From a virus, in the IMG/VR virus record IMGVR_UViG_3300010938_000115, positions 1 to 29,240 of that record: 29,240 nucleotides of DNA. One strand, given 5' to 3'. The position numbers were made by a program, and so were the translations under genes. Each line of letters starts with the position of its first letter. The stretch's first letter is position 1. Below, in pieces: positions 22,006 through 28,402 of this stretch. The notes beneath the pieces were generated by a model, which did not search any database, was not told where the DNA came from, and saw only the letters and a list, made by a program, of their open reading frames with translations.

Positions 22006-22140
22006 ATGGACAATCTTAATCCCGAACTTATGGAGGATTTAGATACACGAACAGAGGAAGAGATTGGCTATTTTCTAAAAGAGAAAGAAGAAGTAGAAAA
22101 GGTAGAAGAAGAACTTGACAATAGGGAGGTTTTTTGCTAA
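22006..22140 (+). CDS. Small, very acidic protein, first gene of the rightward arm
   Basis: 44 residues, starting MDNLNPELMEDLDTRTEEE, with about 18 Asp/Glu and 6 Lys/Arg, predicted as a single charged helix. The frame begins at an AAAATATG context 30 bases after a good -10 box and ends in TAA. After the TAA the same frame stays open for 33 codons to 22242, without a start codon; this is probably chance. Early, tiny, acidic phage proteins often bind host enzymes or mimic DNA, but nothing here proves that. The family was not recognised. Confidence 0.6.
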   Translation: MDNLNPELMEDLDTRTEEEIGYFLKEKEEVEKVEEELDNREVFC

Positions 22141-22143
22141 TCT
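22115..22143 (+). promoter_or_regulatory. Possible promoter for the small RNA candidate
   Basis: TTGACA (22115-22120), 17-bp spacer, TAATCT (22138-22143, four of six). It lies within the 3' end of the acidic gene. The predicted start, near 22150, coincides with the first paired base of the RNA described next. Confidence 0.45.
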
Positions 22144-22149
22144 CTTAAT

Positions 22150-22250
22150 AAAGACGAGGTAGCGAATTGGGATGAAGGGAATCAATCACCTCCTTTCTAT
22201 CAAGATTTCCCACTTATCCTACCCGCTCGTATAGGGGATTAAGTCTTTTT
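22150..22250 (+). ncRNA. Putative small RNA displaying an anti-Shine-Dalgarno loop
   Basis: The 100-nt region can fold as a closed three-way junction: AAAGAC (22150-22155) with GTCTTT (22243-22248); GGGAATC (22177-22183) with GATTTCCC (22204-22211, one bulge); and ATCCTA (22216-22221) with TAGGGGAT (22232-22239). The 20-nt loop of the second hairpin is AATCACCTCCTTTCTATCAA, which contains the 16S rRNA 3'-tail sequence ATCACCTCCTTTCTA. A T-rich stretch follows the closing stem. A promoter-like pair precedes it. It may be an RNA that pairs with SD sequences. A short in-frame peptide or a chance SD complement on the other strand are alternatives. Confidence 0.4.
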
Positions 22251-22254
22251 CTTT

Positions 22255-22285
22255 CTCAATCTTTGTCAGGGCGGCAAGGATTGAG
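22255..22285. other. Inverted repeat just upstream of the early promoter
   Basis: CTCAATC (22255-22261) and GATTGAG (22279-22285) are perfectly complementary, extendable by about three pairs outward (one of them G-U). The repeat ends 11 bp before the -35 box of the promoter at 22297. It is not followed by a T-tract in either useful direction, so an operator or RNA hairpin is more likely than a terminator. Confidence 0.4.
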
Positions 22286-22296
22286 GAAAAAAGAGA

Positions 22297-22325
22297 TTGA
22301 CAAACAGATTGGTTTTTGGTATAGT
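22297..22325 (+). promoter_or_regulatory. Promoter of the replication operon
   Basis: TTGACA (22297-22302), 17-bp spacer, TATAGT (22320-22325). The predicted start is about 22332, with a 20-nt leader made almost only of A and T before the ATG at 22353. Confidence 0.75.
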
Positions 22326-22352
22326 GATTTATAAATTTAAATTAAAATTAAA

Positions 22353-22619
22353 ATGAAAAAAAATCTTTCAATAATAACAACAGAAAACATTTTTAGACTT
22401 CGTAACTATCTTCAACAAATATCATCAATAAGTTTTACTTTTTCAAAAGTTAATCAAAGATATCCTATTGATAAAATATCAGAAGAAGAAGGACAGCAAG
22501 TAATAAAAGTATATGAAAATCTTTTAAAAGACACAGAAACTGTTATAAACACTTATAAAAATTTTAATTTAAATTTAAATAACAAAAATGGAAAACAAAC
22601 AACAAACTCCACAACTTGA
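22353..22619 (+). CDS. Small hypothetical protein at the head of the replication operon
   Basis: 88 residues, predicted helical: NIFRLRNYLQQISSISFTFS and EEEGQQVIKVYENLLKDTET, with an Asn/Thr-rich end. It overlaps the initiator gene by 32 bp, so the two are probably co-translated. No motif or family is recognised. Its leader lacks an SD. Confidence 0.6.
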   Translation: MKKNLSIITTENIFRLRNYLQQISSISFTFSKVNQRYPIDKISEEEGQQVIKVYENLLKDTETVINTYKNFNLNLNNKNGKQTTNSTT

Positions 22620-23394
22620 AAACGGTTTTATAAGAATAGCTACAGGTAAAGAAGAAAACGATATTTTAATGGCTCTTATTAAAGCAGATCTTAATTCTAC
22701 TGAATATCAAATAGTCTTGCTTGTTATAAGAAAAACTTGGGGATATGGTAAAAAAGAAGATTGGATAAGCATAACTCAATTTATGAAATATACAGGAAAA
22801 GGAAGAACAACTATAATAGAAGCTTTAAACAAACTAGTACGGAAAAGCGTACTAGTACGGAAAAGCGGACGAGGGATTAGGTCTTTGTATCGCTTAAATA
22901 AAGATTTTAATACTTGGAATAAACTAGTACGGAAAACTGGACTAGTACGGAAAACCGACAAAAGTAGTACGGAAAACCGTACTCCACTAGTACGGAAAAG
23001 CGTACTTCGTACTACAAAAGATAATATTACAAAAGAAACTATTACAAAAGATAATATAAATAATGAAAAAGATGAAATCATTCAATACTTCAATCAAGTG
23101 ATGGGCAAGCGCTTCAAAACACTGCCCGAGGCTAACCTTGAATATTGGCGGTCAATTTATTCAATTGACGAGATAAAGCGGGCGATTGATTTTATTCCCA
23201 CCCACGACTTCTGGCGGGATAAAATGGACTTGACTATTCTTTTCAGGCGTAAAAATCCAAAAGGAGAACCCGTTGATTATATTGGTCAATTGCTAAACAC
23301 TAAAAAACCCACCCAGCAAGCACAGGAGGGATTGAGTTCTTTTATGAACAGAATTGAAAAATGGAGAAAATTACAAGTTGATAAAAAAGTATGA
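22588..23394 (+). CDS. RepO-like replication initiator with the origin inside its gene
   Basis: 268 residues. The N-terminal 85 residues have the phage replication protein O pattern (NGFIRIATGKEENDILMALI, then STEYQIVLLVIRKTWGYGKK and ISITQFMKYTG), a winged-helix DNA-binding domain. Residues about 82-140 are a low-complexity region translated from six iterons (LVRKS/T repeats), followed by a TKDNI/TKETI/TKDNI section from three 15-bp AT-rich repeats. A C-terminal helical domain (about 170-268) could recruit the replisome. The arrangement copies lambda O, where the initiator binds iterons in its own gene. Here the partner downstream is a PrimPol-helicase, overlapping by ATGA, rather than a helicase loader. 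Confidence 0.82.
   Translation: MENKQQTPQLENGFIRIATGKEENDILMALIKADLNSTEYQIVLLVIRKTWGYGKKEDWISITQFMKYTGKGRTTIIEALNKLVRKSVLVRKSGRGIRSLYRLNKDFNTWNKLVRKTGLVRKTDKSSTENRTPLVRKSVLRTTKDNITKETITKDNINNEKDEIIQYFNQVMGKRFKTLPEANLEYWRSIYSIDEIKRAIDFIPTHDFWRDKMDLTILFRRKNPKGEPVDYIGQLLNTKKPTQQAQEGLSSFMNRIEKWRKLQVDKKV
22833..22999 (+). repeat. Iteron array, core ACTAGTACGGAAAA, six copies
   Basis: Copies start at 22833, 22851, 22923, 22941, 22963 (AG in place of AC at the start) and 22986. Spacings are 18, 72, 18, 22 and 23 bp; the first pairs share an 18-bp period. Several copies continue into an inverted half: the fifth reads AGTACGGAAAACCGTACT, a perfect 7-bp-arm palindrome around AAAA, while copies one and six have one mismatch. 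This suits dimeric initiator binding. Confidence 0.85.
23013..23057 (+). repeat. Three tandem 15-bp AT-rich repeats (unwinding element)
   Basis: TACAAAAGATAATAT at 23013-23027 and 23043-23057 flank TACAAAAGAAACTAT at 23028-23042. The period is exactly 15 bp and A+T is about 87 percent. They lie immediately downstream of the iterons and are read in frame as TKDNI, TKETI, TKDNI. Confidence 0.85.
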
Positions 23395-24956
23395 ACCCAC
23401 CCAATCTAACTTTACAGGAATATGCAAAAAAGTATTTTGACTTTGGCTGGAATATTATTCCACTTTTCAAATACAGCAAAAACCCAGCCTCCGCTTCCCA
23501 TCTTTTTCCACAAGGCGGCTGGCTTGAATATCAGAAAAGAAAAATAACAAAAGAAGAGTTTAATAAGTTTTTTATTGAAAATAAACCAACAGGAGTAGGA
23601 TTAATCACAGGAAAAATAAGCGGAGTAGTTGTAGTTGACGAGGATAACTACAAGCAGGGAGGAATGAAGTTTGAGCTTGATAGTCCTCTTAAAGTAAAAA
23701 CCGCATCTGGCGGGAAACATTATTATTTTAGATATGAGGAGCAGGTAAAATCATCAGGATTTAGGCAAGGAGTTAATATTGAGGTTAAAGGGGACGGGGG
23801 ATTTGTTGTTTTGCCGCCAAGCGAGGTATTAAACAAAGAAGGAAAAATTGGAAAATATGTATGGGAGAAGGCGGCTACAAAAATCCACGAAATACCCACA
23901 ATAAGAGAAAGCCAGCTGTCAAAATACAAAAATGCCTTTAATGAATACCAGCGTCTTCACGACTTGGTAAATGCGGATTTAGGGACAAGACACAACAACT
24001 TACTAAAAATTGCCTTAAAGATGTTTTTGCGGTTTAGAAAGGAAGAGTGGGATTTAGCCGCAGACTACATAAGAGACGCCGCCTCTAAATTCAACCCGCC
24101 TTATGATACAAAAGACACCGAAAGAATAATAAGAGACGCCGCCAACTTTATATCAACCCACTCAAAAGAAGAAGTGGAGGAGAGAATTCAAAAACAGATT
24201 GAGATAAAAGTATATTCATCAAAGCAGGCAGAGGAGTTATATCTTAAAAAACAAAAAGAGTATGGAGAAGGACTAACAACTGGATTTGAGAAACTTGATG
24301 AATATTTTAAGTTTTTACCCGAACAGATATATATGCTTTCAGCATCAACTCATATTGGAAAAACAACCTTTGCTTTAAATACAGCCTCAAATATTGCCAA
24401 AAGTGGACATAAGGTTTTATTTGCCTCACTTGAACAAGGGCTTCAAATTGTTCCACGAATAAAATCAATTTTAGGCGAGAACAAACTACCAGAAAAATTC
24501 TCAATTTTAGACACCGACGGTTTTCCAACTGCCGATGATTTTATAACCACCATTAACGAACTACCAGATAAACCAGAGATTTTGTTTTTAGACCATCTCC
24601 ATTACTTTGCCAGGGGCAATAAAAAATCAAATGAAGAGATTGATAGGATTATTGTTGAAATTCAAGTTATGGCTAAAAAACTTAAAATCCCAATCTTTGT
24701 CATATCACACGTTAGAAAGTTAAATGACAGCAAAGCACCAACTATGGATGATTTAAAAGACAGCGTCTCATTATCACAAATACCAGCCGTTGTTATGCTT
24801 TTACATCGGGAAACAATTGATCAGGAATTACAACTTGAAGGACAGGGAATTTATGATCCAGAAGGGAGGCTGTTTATTAACAAAAACAGAATTCAAGGAA
24901 AAACTGGCTCATTAAAAATTAAATTGGAAAATGACGGAAAAATAATTTTCTTATGA
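23391..24956 (+). CDS. Primase-polymerase/helicase fusion protein
   Basis: 521 residues with two enzyme domains. The N-terminal part (about 10-145) is a bifunctional primase-polymerase (AEP/PrimPol): VVVVDED (Asp83, Asp85), SGGKHYYF (His110) and IEVKGDGGFVVLPPS (Glu131 to Asp135). The C-terminal part (about 290-521) is a RecA-fold, DnaB-like ATPase: SASTHIGKTT (Lys324, with the first P-loop Gly replaced), ILFLDH Walker B (Asp401), IPIFVISH and a DDLKDSVSLSQIPAVVMLL segment. It should lay primers and unwind DNA at the fork. It overlaps the initiator stop as ATGA and the next small gene likewise. Domain calls are strong. Confidence 0.88.
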   Translation: MNPPNLTLQEYAKKYFDFGWNIIPLFKYSKNPASASHLFPQGGWLEYQKRKITKEEFNKFFIENKPTGVGLITGKISGVVVVDEDNYKQGGMKFELDSPLKVKTASGGKHYYFRYEEQVKSSGFRQGVNIEVKGDGGFVVLPPSEVLNKEGKIGKYVWEKAATKIHEIPTIRESQLSKYKNAFNEYQRLHDLVNADLGTRHNNLLKIALKMFLRFRKEEWDLAADYIRDAASKFNPPYDTKDTERIIRDAANFISTHSKEEVEERIQKQIEIKVYSSKQAEELYLKKQKEYGEGLTTGFEKLDEYFKFLPEQIYMLSASTHIGKTTFALNTASNIAKSGHKVLFASLEQGLQIVPRIKSILGENKLPEKFSILDTDGFPTADDFITTINELPDKPEILFLDHLHYFARGNKKSNEEIDRIIVEIQVMAKKLKIPIFVISHVRKLNDSKAPTMDDLKDSVSLSQIPAVVMLLHRETIDQELQLEGQGIYDPEGRLFINKNRIQGKTGSLKIKLENDGKIIFL

Positions 24957-25090
24957 AAAACGCTATAAAAAAATATCTGGTAAAAAGAATAAGGGAACTT
25001 TTAAAAAAAGAAAAACTAAACAGATTTGAGACAAAACTATTGGATTTTTTTATTAATAAGTTTTTTGATTTAGAGTATGGCAGGATATAA
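24953..25090 (+). CDS. Tiny basic protein after the PrimPol-helicase
   Basis: 45 residues starting MKNAIKKYLVKRIRELLKKE, strongly basic and amphipathic helical, ending FFDLEYGRI. The start overlaps the PrimPol-helicase stop as ATGA and the end overlaps the next gene by 14 bp, the tight packing usual for this operon. It could be a nucleic-acid-binding or helicase accessory peptide. The family was not recognised. Confidence 0.55.
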   Translation: MKNAIKKYLVKRIRELLKKEKLNRFETKLLDFFINKFFDLEYGRI

Positions 25091-25475
25091 ACCAATAATC
25101 ACCAATAAATCCATAATTTTCAATCTTGAACGCCCTATTTATGGCTCATTCTATGCCATTTGGCAGAAGTGGTTGGACATTGCTAAAGAAAGAAATTTAA
25201 ATATCGTAGTTAATACCAAAGAAGGAACAGCCACCTATACCTACAAAACCTATATGGACGGGGCTAAAAGACTAGAAAGGTACTATAAAAATCCAAATGA
25301 ACCAATGATTTTTTGGGGCAGACATATTTATCCTGATGTAGTTAAAAGAGAAGAAAGAAAGAAGGTAGAAAAGAAAATAGAAGTATCGGGCGGTCTGTGG
25401 GCGTATTTGGAAAACTTAAAAGAAAAGAAACCAGAGGAGTTTAATAAGTTAAAGCAAAGATTAAATATCTCTTGA
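25077..25475 (+). CDS. Hypothetical protein of the replication operon
   Basis: 132 residues. The N-terminal half is mixed alpha/beta (SIIFNLERPIYGSFYAIWQK, then NIVVNTKEGTATYTY), with a charged helical C-terminus (KREERKKVEKKIEVSGGLWA). No cysteines, membrane segments or known catalytic motifs. It ends just before the promoter at 25472-25500, which overlaps its stop. The family was not recognised. Confidence 0.62.
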   Translation: MAGYKPIITNKSIIFNLERPIYGSFYAIWQKWLDIAKERNLNIVVNTKEGTATYTYKTYMDGAKRLERYYKNPNEPMIFWGRHIYPDVVKREERKKVEKKIEVSGGLWAYLENLKEKKPEEFNKLKQRLNIS

Positions 25476-25500
25476 CAAATTGTAAAAGATATGCTATTAT
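25472..25500 (+). promoter_or_regulatory. Internal promoter giving a leaderless transcript
   Basis: TTGACA (25472-25477), 17-bp spacer, TATTAT (25495-25500), with the ATG at 25509 eight bases beyond. The -35 box covers the stop codon of the upstream gene. It splits the rightward arm into two transcription units. Confidence 0.75.
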
Positions 25501-25508
25501 ATAATTAT

Positions 25509-25703
25509 ATGATTACTACAAAACTTTTAGATAAATCAGACCAGATTTTTGAAGAAATAATCATTTCAATTGTTAAGTTATCAAGAGAGGAAAATATTGA
25601 AAAGAGATTGAAGATTAAAGAAATATTAGCAGATAAATTAAATAAAGTTGTTTTAATTGAGGATAGAGATTTCTTAAAGTTAGCAGTTGAATTAAATAAA
25701 TAA
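25509..25703 (+). CDS. Small helical protein translated from a leaderless message
   Basis: 64 residues from the ATG at 25509; the frame extends upstream but that would start inside the -10 box. The protein is predicted all-helical (DQIFEEIIISIVKLSREENI, then RLKIKEILADKLNKVVLIED). The next gene begins one base after its stop (TAATATG). The family was not recognised. Its own strong promoter suggests a distinct expression level or time. Confidence 0.6.
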   Translation: MITTKLLDKSDQIFEEIIISIVKLSREENIEKRLKIKEILADKLNKVVLIEDRDFLKLAVELNK

Positions 25704-25704
25704 T

Positions 25705-25884
25705 ATGTCAGCACAGGTTCAACCAAAAGTCTGTCCTAAATGTGGGAGCGATATGGAGTTAGAATTTCAAGATGCTGTTCAACAAGGACAAAGAAGCAGG
25801 GCTTGGTTTTTTGAATGTGTATCACCAAGCTGTGATTATTACGAGGAAGATAAAAACGATTACGAGCCTGAACCAGAGTTATGA
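25705..25884 (+). CDS. Small zinc-ribbon protein
   Basis: 59 residues with VCPKCGSDMELEF (C10, C13) and ECVSPSCDYY (C38, C43), a four-cysteine zinc ribbon like those in transcription or recombination accessory proteins. The C-terminus is a short acidic tail (EEDKNDYEPEPEL). The start is at the TAATATG junction after the previous gene. Candidate roles are nucleic-acid binding or protein docking. The structure is clear, the function is unknown. Confidence 0.72.
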   Translation: MSAQVQPKVCPKCGSDMELEFQDAVQQGQRSRAWFFECVSPSCDYYEEDKNDYEPEPEL

Positions 25885-25898
25885 ATTAAAAAAATAAT

Positions 25899-26213
25899 AT
25901 GATAAAAAAACTATCTGATTTAAAAAATTTAGCTAATTTAATAGGTGAGGAAAAATATTTTATTCAAGAGGGGACTTGTAAAAATAAATATGAGTGGAGG
26001 ATAAAAAAAGTAAAAATTACAGGGATTAATATTAGTGAAAACAAAAAAATATATTTTGAGCTTGACATTAACTATGTTAGATATACATATCCTTTAGAAT
26101 ATTTATTGGAATATTTAAAAGACACTCTTGAAGAAGCCAAGAAATTTGCTTTAGAACAAATAATAAAGGAAAAAAACAAACAAATAGAATTTATAAATTC
26201 TATTAAAGAATAA
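25899..26213 (+). CDS. Hypothetical protein
   Basis: 104 residues. The N-terminus is helical, then about 60 residues of beta character (YEWRIKKVKITGINISENKK, then IYFELDINYVRYTYPLEYLL), then a long charged helix to the end. This could be a small SH3-like barrel with a helix. It lies two bases before the lysozyme-like gene. The family was not recognised. Confidence 0.58.
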   Translation: MIKKLSDLKNLANLIGEEKYFIQEGTCKNKYEWRIKKVKITGINISENKKIYFELDINYVRYTYPLEYLLEYLKDTLEEAKKFALEQIIKEKNKQIEFINSIKE

Positions 26214-26215
26214 AT

Positions 26216-26800
26216 ATGATTAAAAAACTTAATTTTGAAAAAAAAGGATTGAACTTAAAAACAAAGATTTTGGTATTTTTACTTTTATTTATGATTTTTG
26301 AATACTTGAACTATAAGTTTTGGAGCAACTATTCAATCCAAAGTCCTATTTTAATAAAGATACAATCACCAATCATTAAAAAAAAGAGTGGCTATCCCTA
26401 TAGGCAAACAAACAATCCCCCCTTAAAATCGTCTAAAAATGGGCAAAATTTAAATGTTTTTGGGCAGGAGAGAGAAGAGAAAGAATTCCGTCCAGAGTTA
26501 GAAGCCATTTATATTCATTTCGGAAAAGATATTACCGCCTATGCTATAGCGTTAGCAGAGAGTGGGTTAAATTGCCAAAGGGTATCAAAGACAAATGACT
26601 ACGGACTTTTTCAAATCAATCAAGTTCATTTACCAAAGTTTAAGGAAGATAAGTTTAATTGCTGGGAGAATGCTCGGGTGGCAAAAAAAATATATGATGC
26701 TTCTGGCTGGAATGCTTGGGTAGCATACTCCACAGGAGTATATAAAAACCATTTAGAACAGGCCAAATTATTAGTTAATAGTTATTTTCAAAATAAATAA
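26216..26800 (+). CDS. Membrane-anchored lysozyme/transglycosylase-like protein
   Basis: 194 residues. An N-terminal hydrophobic segment (about 18-34) after a basic start predicts a signal anchor with the enzyme outside the membrane. A proline/Ser/Asn linker leads to a lysozyme-like domain from about residue 90: YAIALAESGLNC (Glu115 as the catalytic acid), NDYGLFQIN and WNAWVAYSTG, with Cys120 and Cys149 possibly disulfide-bonded. This pattern is that of SLT/C-lysozyme-like enzymes cutting peptidoglycan glycan strands. It is unusual in being among recombination genes rather than late lysis genes. It could be a lysin with delayed activation, or act on the wall early. Confidence 0.8.
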   Translation: MIKKLNFEKKGLNLKTKILVFLLLFMIFEYLNYKFWSNYSIQSPILIKIQSPIIKKKSGYPYRQTNNPPLKSSKNGQNLNVFGQEREEKEFRPELEAIYIHFGKDITAYAIALAESGLNCQRVSKTNDYGLFQINQVHLPKFKEDKFNCWENARVAKKIYDASGWNAWVAYSTGVYKNHLEQAKLLVNSYFQNK

Positions 26801-26801
26801 T

Positions 26802-27431
26802 ATGGCAGACTTAATAAAAAAGGAGGAAAACCAGTTAGCACCACCTAAAACTTTATATACGGTGTTAAACAAAAAAACACCACCAAAATTTATTAAAAAA
26901 AGAGTTGGAAGGGGCGGAAAATATTTTGATTATGTTGAGACAGGTTTTGTAATTGAACAACTAAACAAAGCCTTCAATAATATGTGGGACTTTGAAATAA
27001 TAGATAAACAAATCGGACAGGAAAAGATTTGGGTTTTGGGAAAACTGACAGTTAAATTCATTACTCCATTTGGAATTCAGACTATATCAAAATCCCAGTT
27101 TGGCGGGTCAGATGTTAAAAGGTCAAATGGAATTGTTATTGATATTGGAGACGACTTAAAAGCCGCCGCATCAGACAGTTTGAAAAAATGCGCCTCGCTT
27201 TTGGGAATAGCGAAAGACGTTTATTTTAGAGAAGACTATTCAGATGAGGCAGTAAAAGTAGCAAAGTTTGATGAAATGGTAGAAAAAGAAAAACCAGCAA
27301 CAGACAAGCAAAAGTATGCTATTAAAAATTTAATGAAGGAAGGGAAAATAAATCATAGCACAGATGTTGAAAAACTAACAATAAAGCAGGCGTCAGAACT
27401 ATTATCAGTTGCATTAAAATTAAAAAAATGA
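26802..27431 (+). CDS. Rad52-family single-strand annealing protein
   Basis: 209 residues. Residues about 40-145 match the Rad52/Sak annealing fold: YFDYVETGFVIEQLNKAFNN, WVLGKLTVKF, KSQFGGSDV, then IDIGDDLKAAASDSLKKCAS and LLGIAKDVYF. After a charged linker (about 145-165) a small helical domain (DKQKYAIKNLMKEGKINHST) may bind a partner such as SSB. It anneals complementary strands in phage recombination. The PD-(D/E)XK nuclease two genes on provides the likely resection partner. The start is one base after the lysozyme stop (TAATATG). Confidence 0.85.
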   Translation: MADLIKKEENQLAPPKTLYTVLNKKTPPKFIKKRVGRGGKYFDYVETGFVIEQLNKAFNNMWDFEIIDKQIGQEKIWVLGKLTVKFITPFGIQTISKSQFGGSDVKRSNGIVIDIGDDLKAAASDSLKKCASLLGIAKDVYFREDYSDEAVKVAKFDEMVEKEKPATDKQKYAIKNLMKEGKINHSTDVEKLTIKQASELLSVALKLKK

Positions 27432-27868
27432 AAAAACAAATAATCATTTATCCAGATGAGATTACTAAATTAGCTGAAGAAGGCGGGAAATTAGTCTTTA
27501 AGAAAGAAGCAGAAGATGAATTGGTAAAATTATTGGAGATTAAAAACAAAATAGATGAGGCAATAGAAAAAGTAAAAGAGCAGATAAAACAAGCAGGAGA
27601 AAGCATTTTACCTAACTTTAAGGGAGTGGAGGGGAAAATGGTAAAAGCCGTTTATTCTTATCACGGAGCAAAATACGAGATACAAGACAAAGAAAAAGCA
27701 AAGGGTTTTTATCAAGAGGTTGTTTATAACAAACCCGACACAAAAACAATAGATAATTATGTTAAAGAAGTTGGAGAGTTGCCAGAAGGAATAATTACCA
27801 AAGAAAGGGAAAAGAGTTTGTCTTTGAGATTAAAAGAAGAAGTTAAAAGTTTACCAGAAGGAGTATGA
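27428..27868 (+). CDS. Hypothetical protein between annealing protein and nuclease
   Basis: 146 residues, ATGA overlaps on both sides. It has an N-terminal Lys/Glu-rich coiled-coil-like segment (ELVKLLEIKNKIDEAIEKVK), a short beta part (EGKMVKAVYSYHGAKYEIQD) and a helical tail. Its position strictly between the annealing protein and the nuclease suggests a recombination partner, for example an adaptor or an inhibitor of host nucleases. The sequence alone does not show this. Confidence 0.62.
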   Translation: MKKQIIIYPDEITKLAEEGGKLVFKKEAEDELVKLLEIKNKIDEAIEKVKEQIKQAGESILPNFKGVEGKMVKAVYSYHGAKYEIQDKEKAKGFYQEVVYNKPDTKTIDNYVKEVGELPEGIITKEREKSLSLRLKEEVKSLPEGV

Positions 27869-28401
27869 AACTTAGACTATCGTATACGCTTTTAGACTTT
27901 TGGCGACGGGGAAGAGTAGATGATGCTTTAAATTATTATTTAGGATTAAAAGAAATTACCAGCAAAGCAATGGAGTTTGGGAAGGAAAAACATAAAGAAA
28001 ATGAAGATGTGGTTAAAACTTTAAATAAGTTATCAAAAGAATTTGGTGGGTTGAAACTTAAAAATCCAAAGTCGGAGTTAAAAATAAATATGGAGTATAA
28101 CGAGTTATGGGACTTGGTAGGCGTTGTTGATGTTTATGATGAAGGGATTATTTACGAGTTAAAGACAGGAAAAATACCCTCTGTCTCTTATTTAGCCAGT
28201 CCCCAGTTATCAATCTATGCTTTACTTTGTCAATCTCAAAAACTACCAGTAGAGAAGATATATGTTATTCGGTATGACGGTCAAAATACCGACTGGGCAA
28301 TGAAATGGTTTTATGATGAGATGGTAGAAGAGGCAAAAGATTTTATTGATGGGATAGGATATGAGATTTATAAGTTTTTTAAAGAGAAGAAAATAATATA
28401 A
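27865..28401 (+). CDS. PD-(D/E)XK family nuclease (RecB/Cas4-like, without Fe-S cysteines)
   Basis: 178 residues with the PD-(D/E)XK signature: MEFGKEKHKE (His43), WDLVGVVDVYDEG (Asp89), YELKTGK (Glu98, Lys100) and SPQLSIYALL (Gln114, Tyr118). The order H...D...ExK...QxxxY matches RecB-type and Cas4-like exonucleases; the cysteine cluster of Cas4 is missing. In phages such nucleases resect DNA ends for the annealing protein. It overlaps the 146-residue gene by ATGA and the next gene starts one base after it. Confidence 0.83.
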   Translation: MKLRLSYTLLDFWRRGRVDDALNYYLGLKEITSKAMEFGKEKHKENEDVVKTLNKLSKEFGGLKLKNPKSELKINMEYNELWDLVGVVDVYDEGIIYELKTGKIPSVSYLASPQLSIYALLCQSQKLPVEKIYVIRYDGQNTDWAMKWFYDEMVEEAKDFIDGIGYEIYKFFKEKKII

Positions 28402-28402
28402 T

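Larger units (their letters stand above)
22833..23065 (+). other. Predicted replication origin (iterons plus AT-rich unwinding element)
   Basis: Six copies of a 14-bp iteron core lie at 22833-22999, and three perfect-period 15-bp AT-rich repeats follow at 23013-23057. This is the order of the lambda origin: initiator iterons then unwinding element, both inside the initiator gene. The combination of repeats with a RepO-like gene makes an origin the best reading. Confidence 0.75.

Noticed and set aside
22172-22235. Perfect minus-strand SD (AAAGGAGGTGATT) as the start signal of a minus-strand gene
   Set aside because: The only frames after it are short or begin with TTG and are antisense to the acidic gene. 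The hairpin around it is better explained on the plus strand.
22141-22242. 33-codon open extension after the stop of the acidic gene
   Set aside because: It has no start codon in frame and needs stop-codon read-through; open length of this size is expected by chance. Kept as an alternative to the small RNA.
22833-22999. CRISPR-like array
   Set aside because: The repeats are 14 bp, irregularly spaced, inside a gene and translated; they are iterons.
22776-23081. Minus-strand frame of 101 codons rich in FRTS repeats
   Set aside because: It is the complement of the iterons inside the initiator gene; the repeats are explained by the origin.
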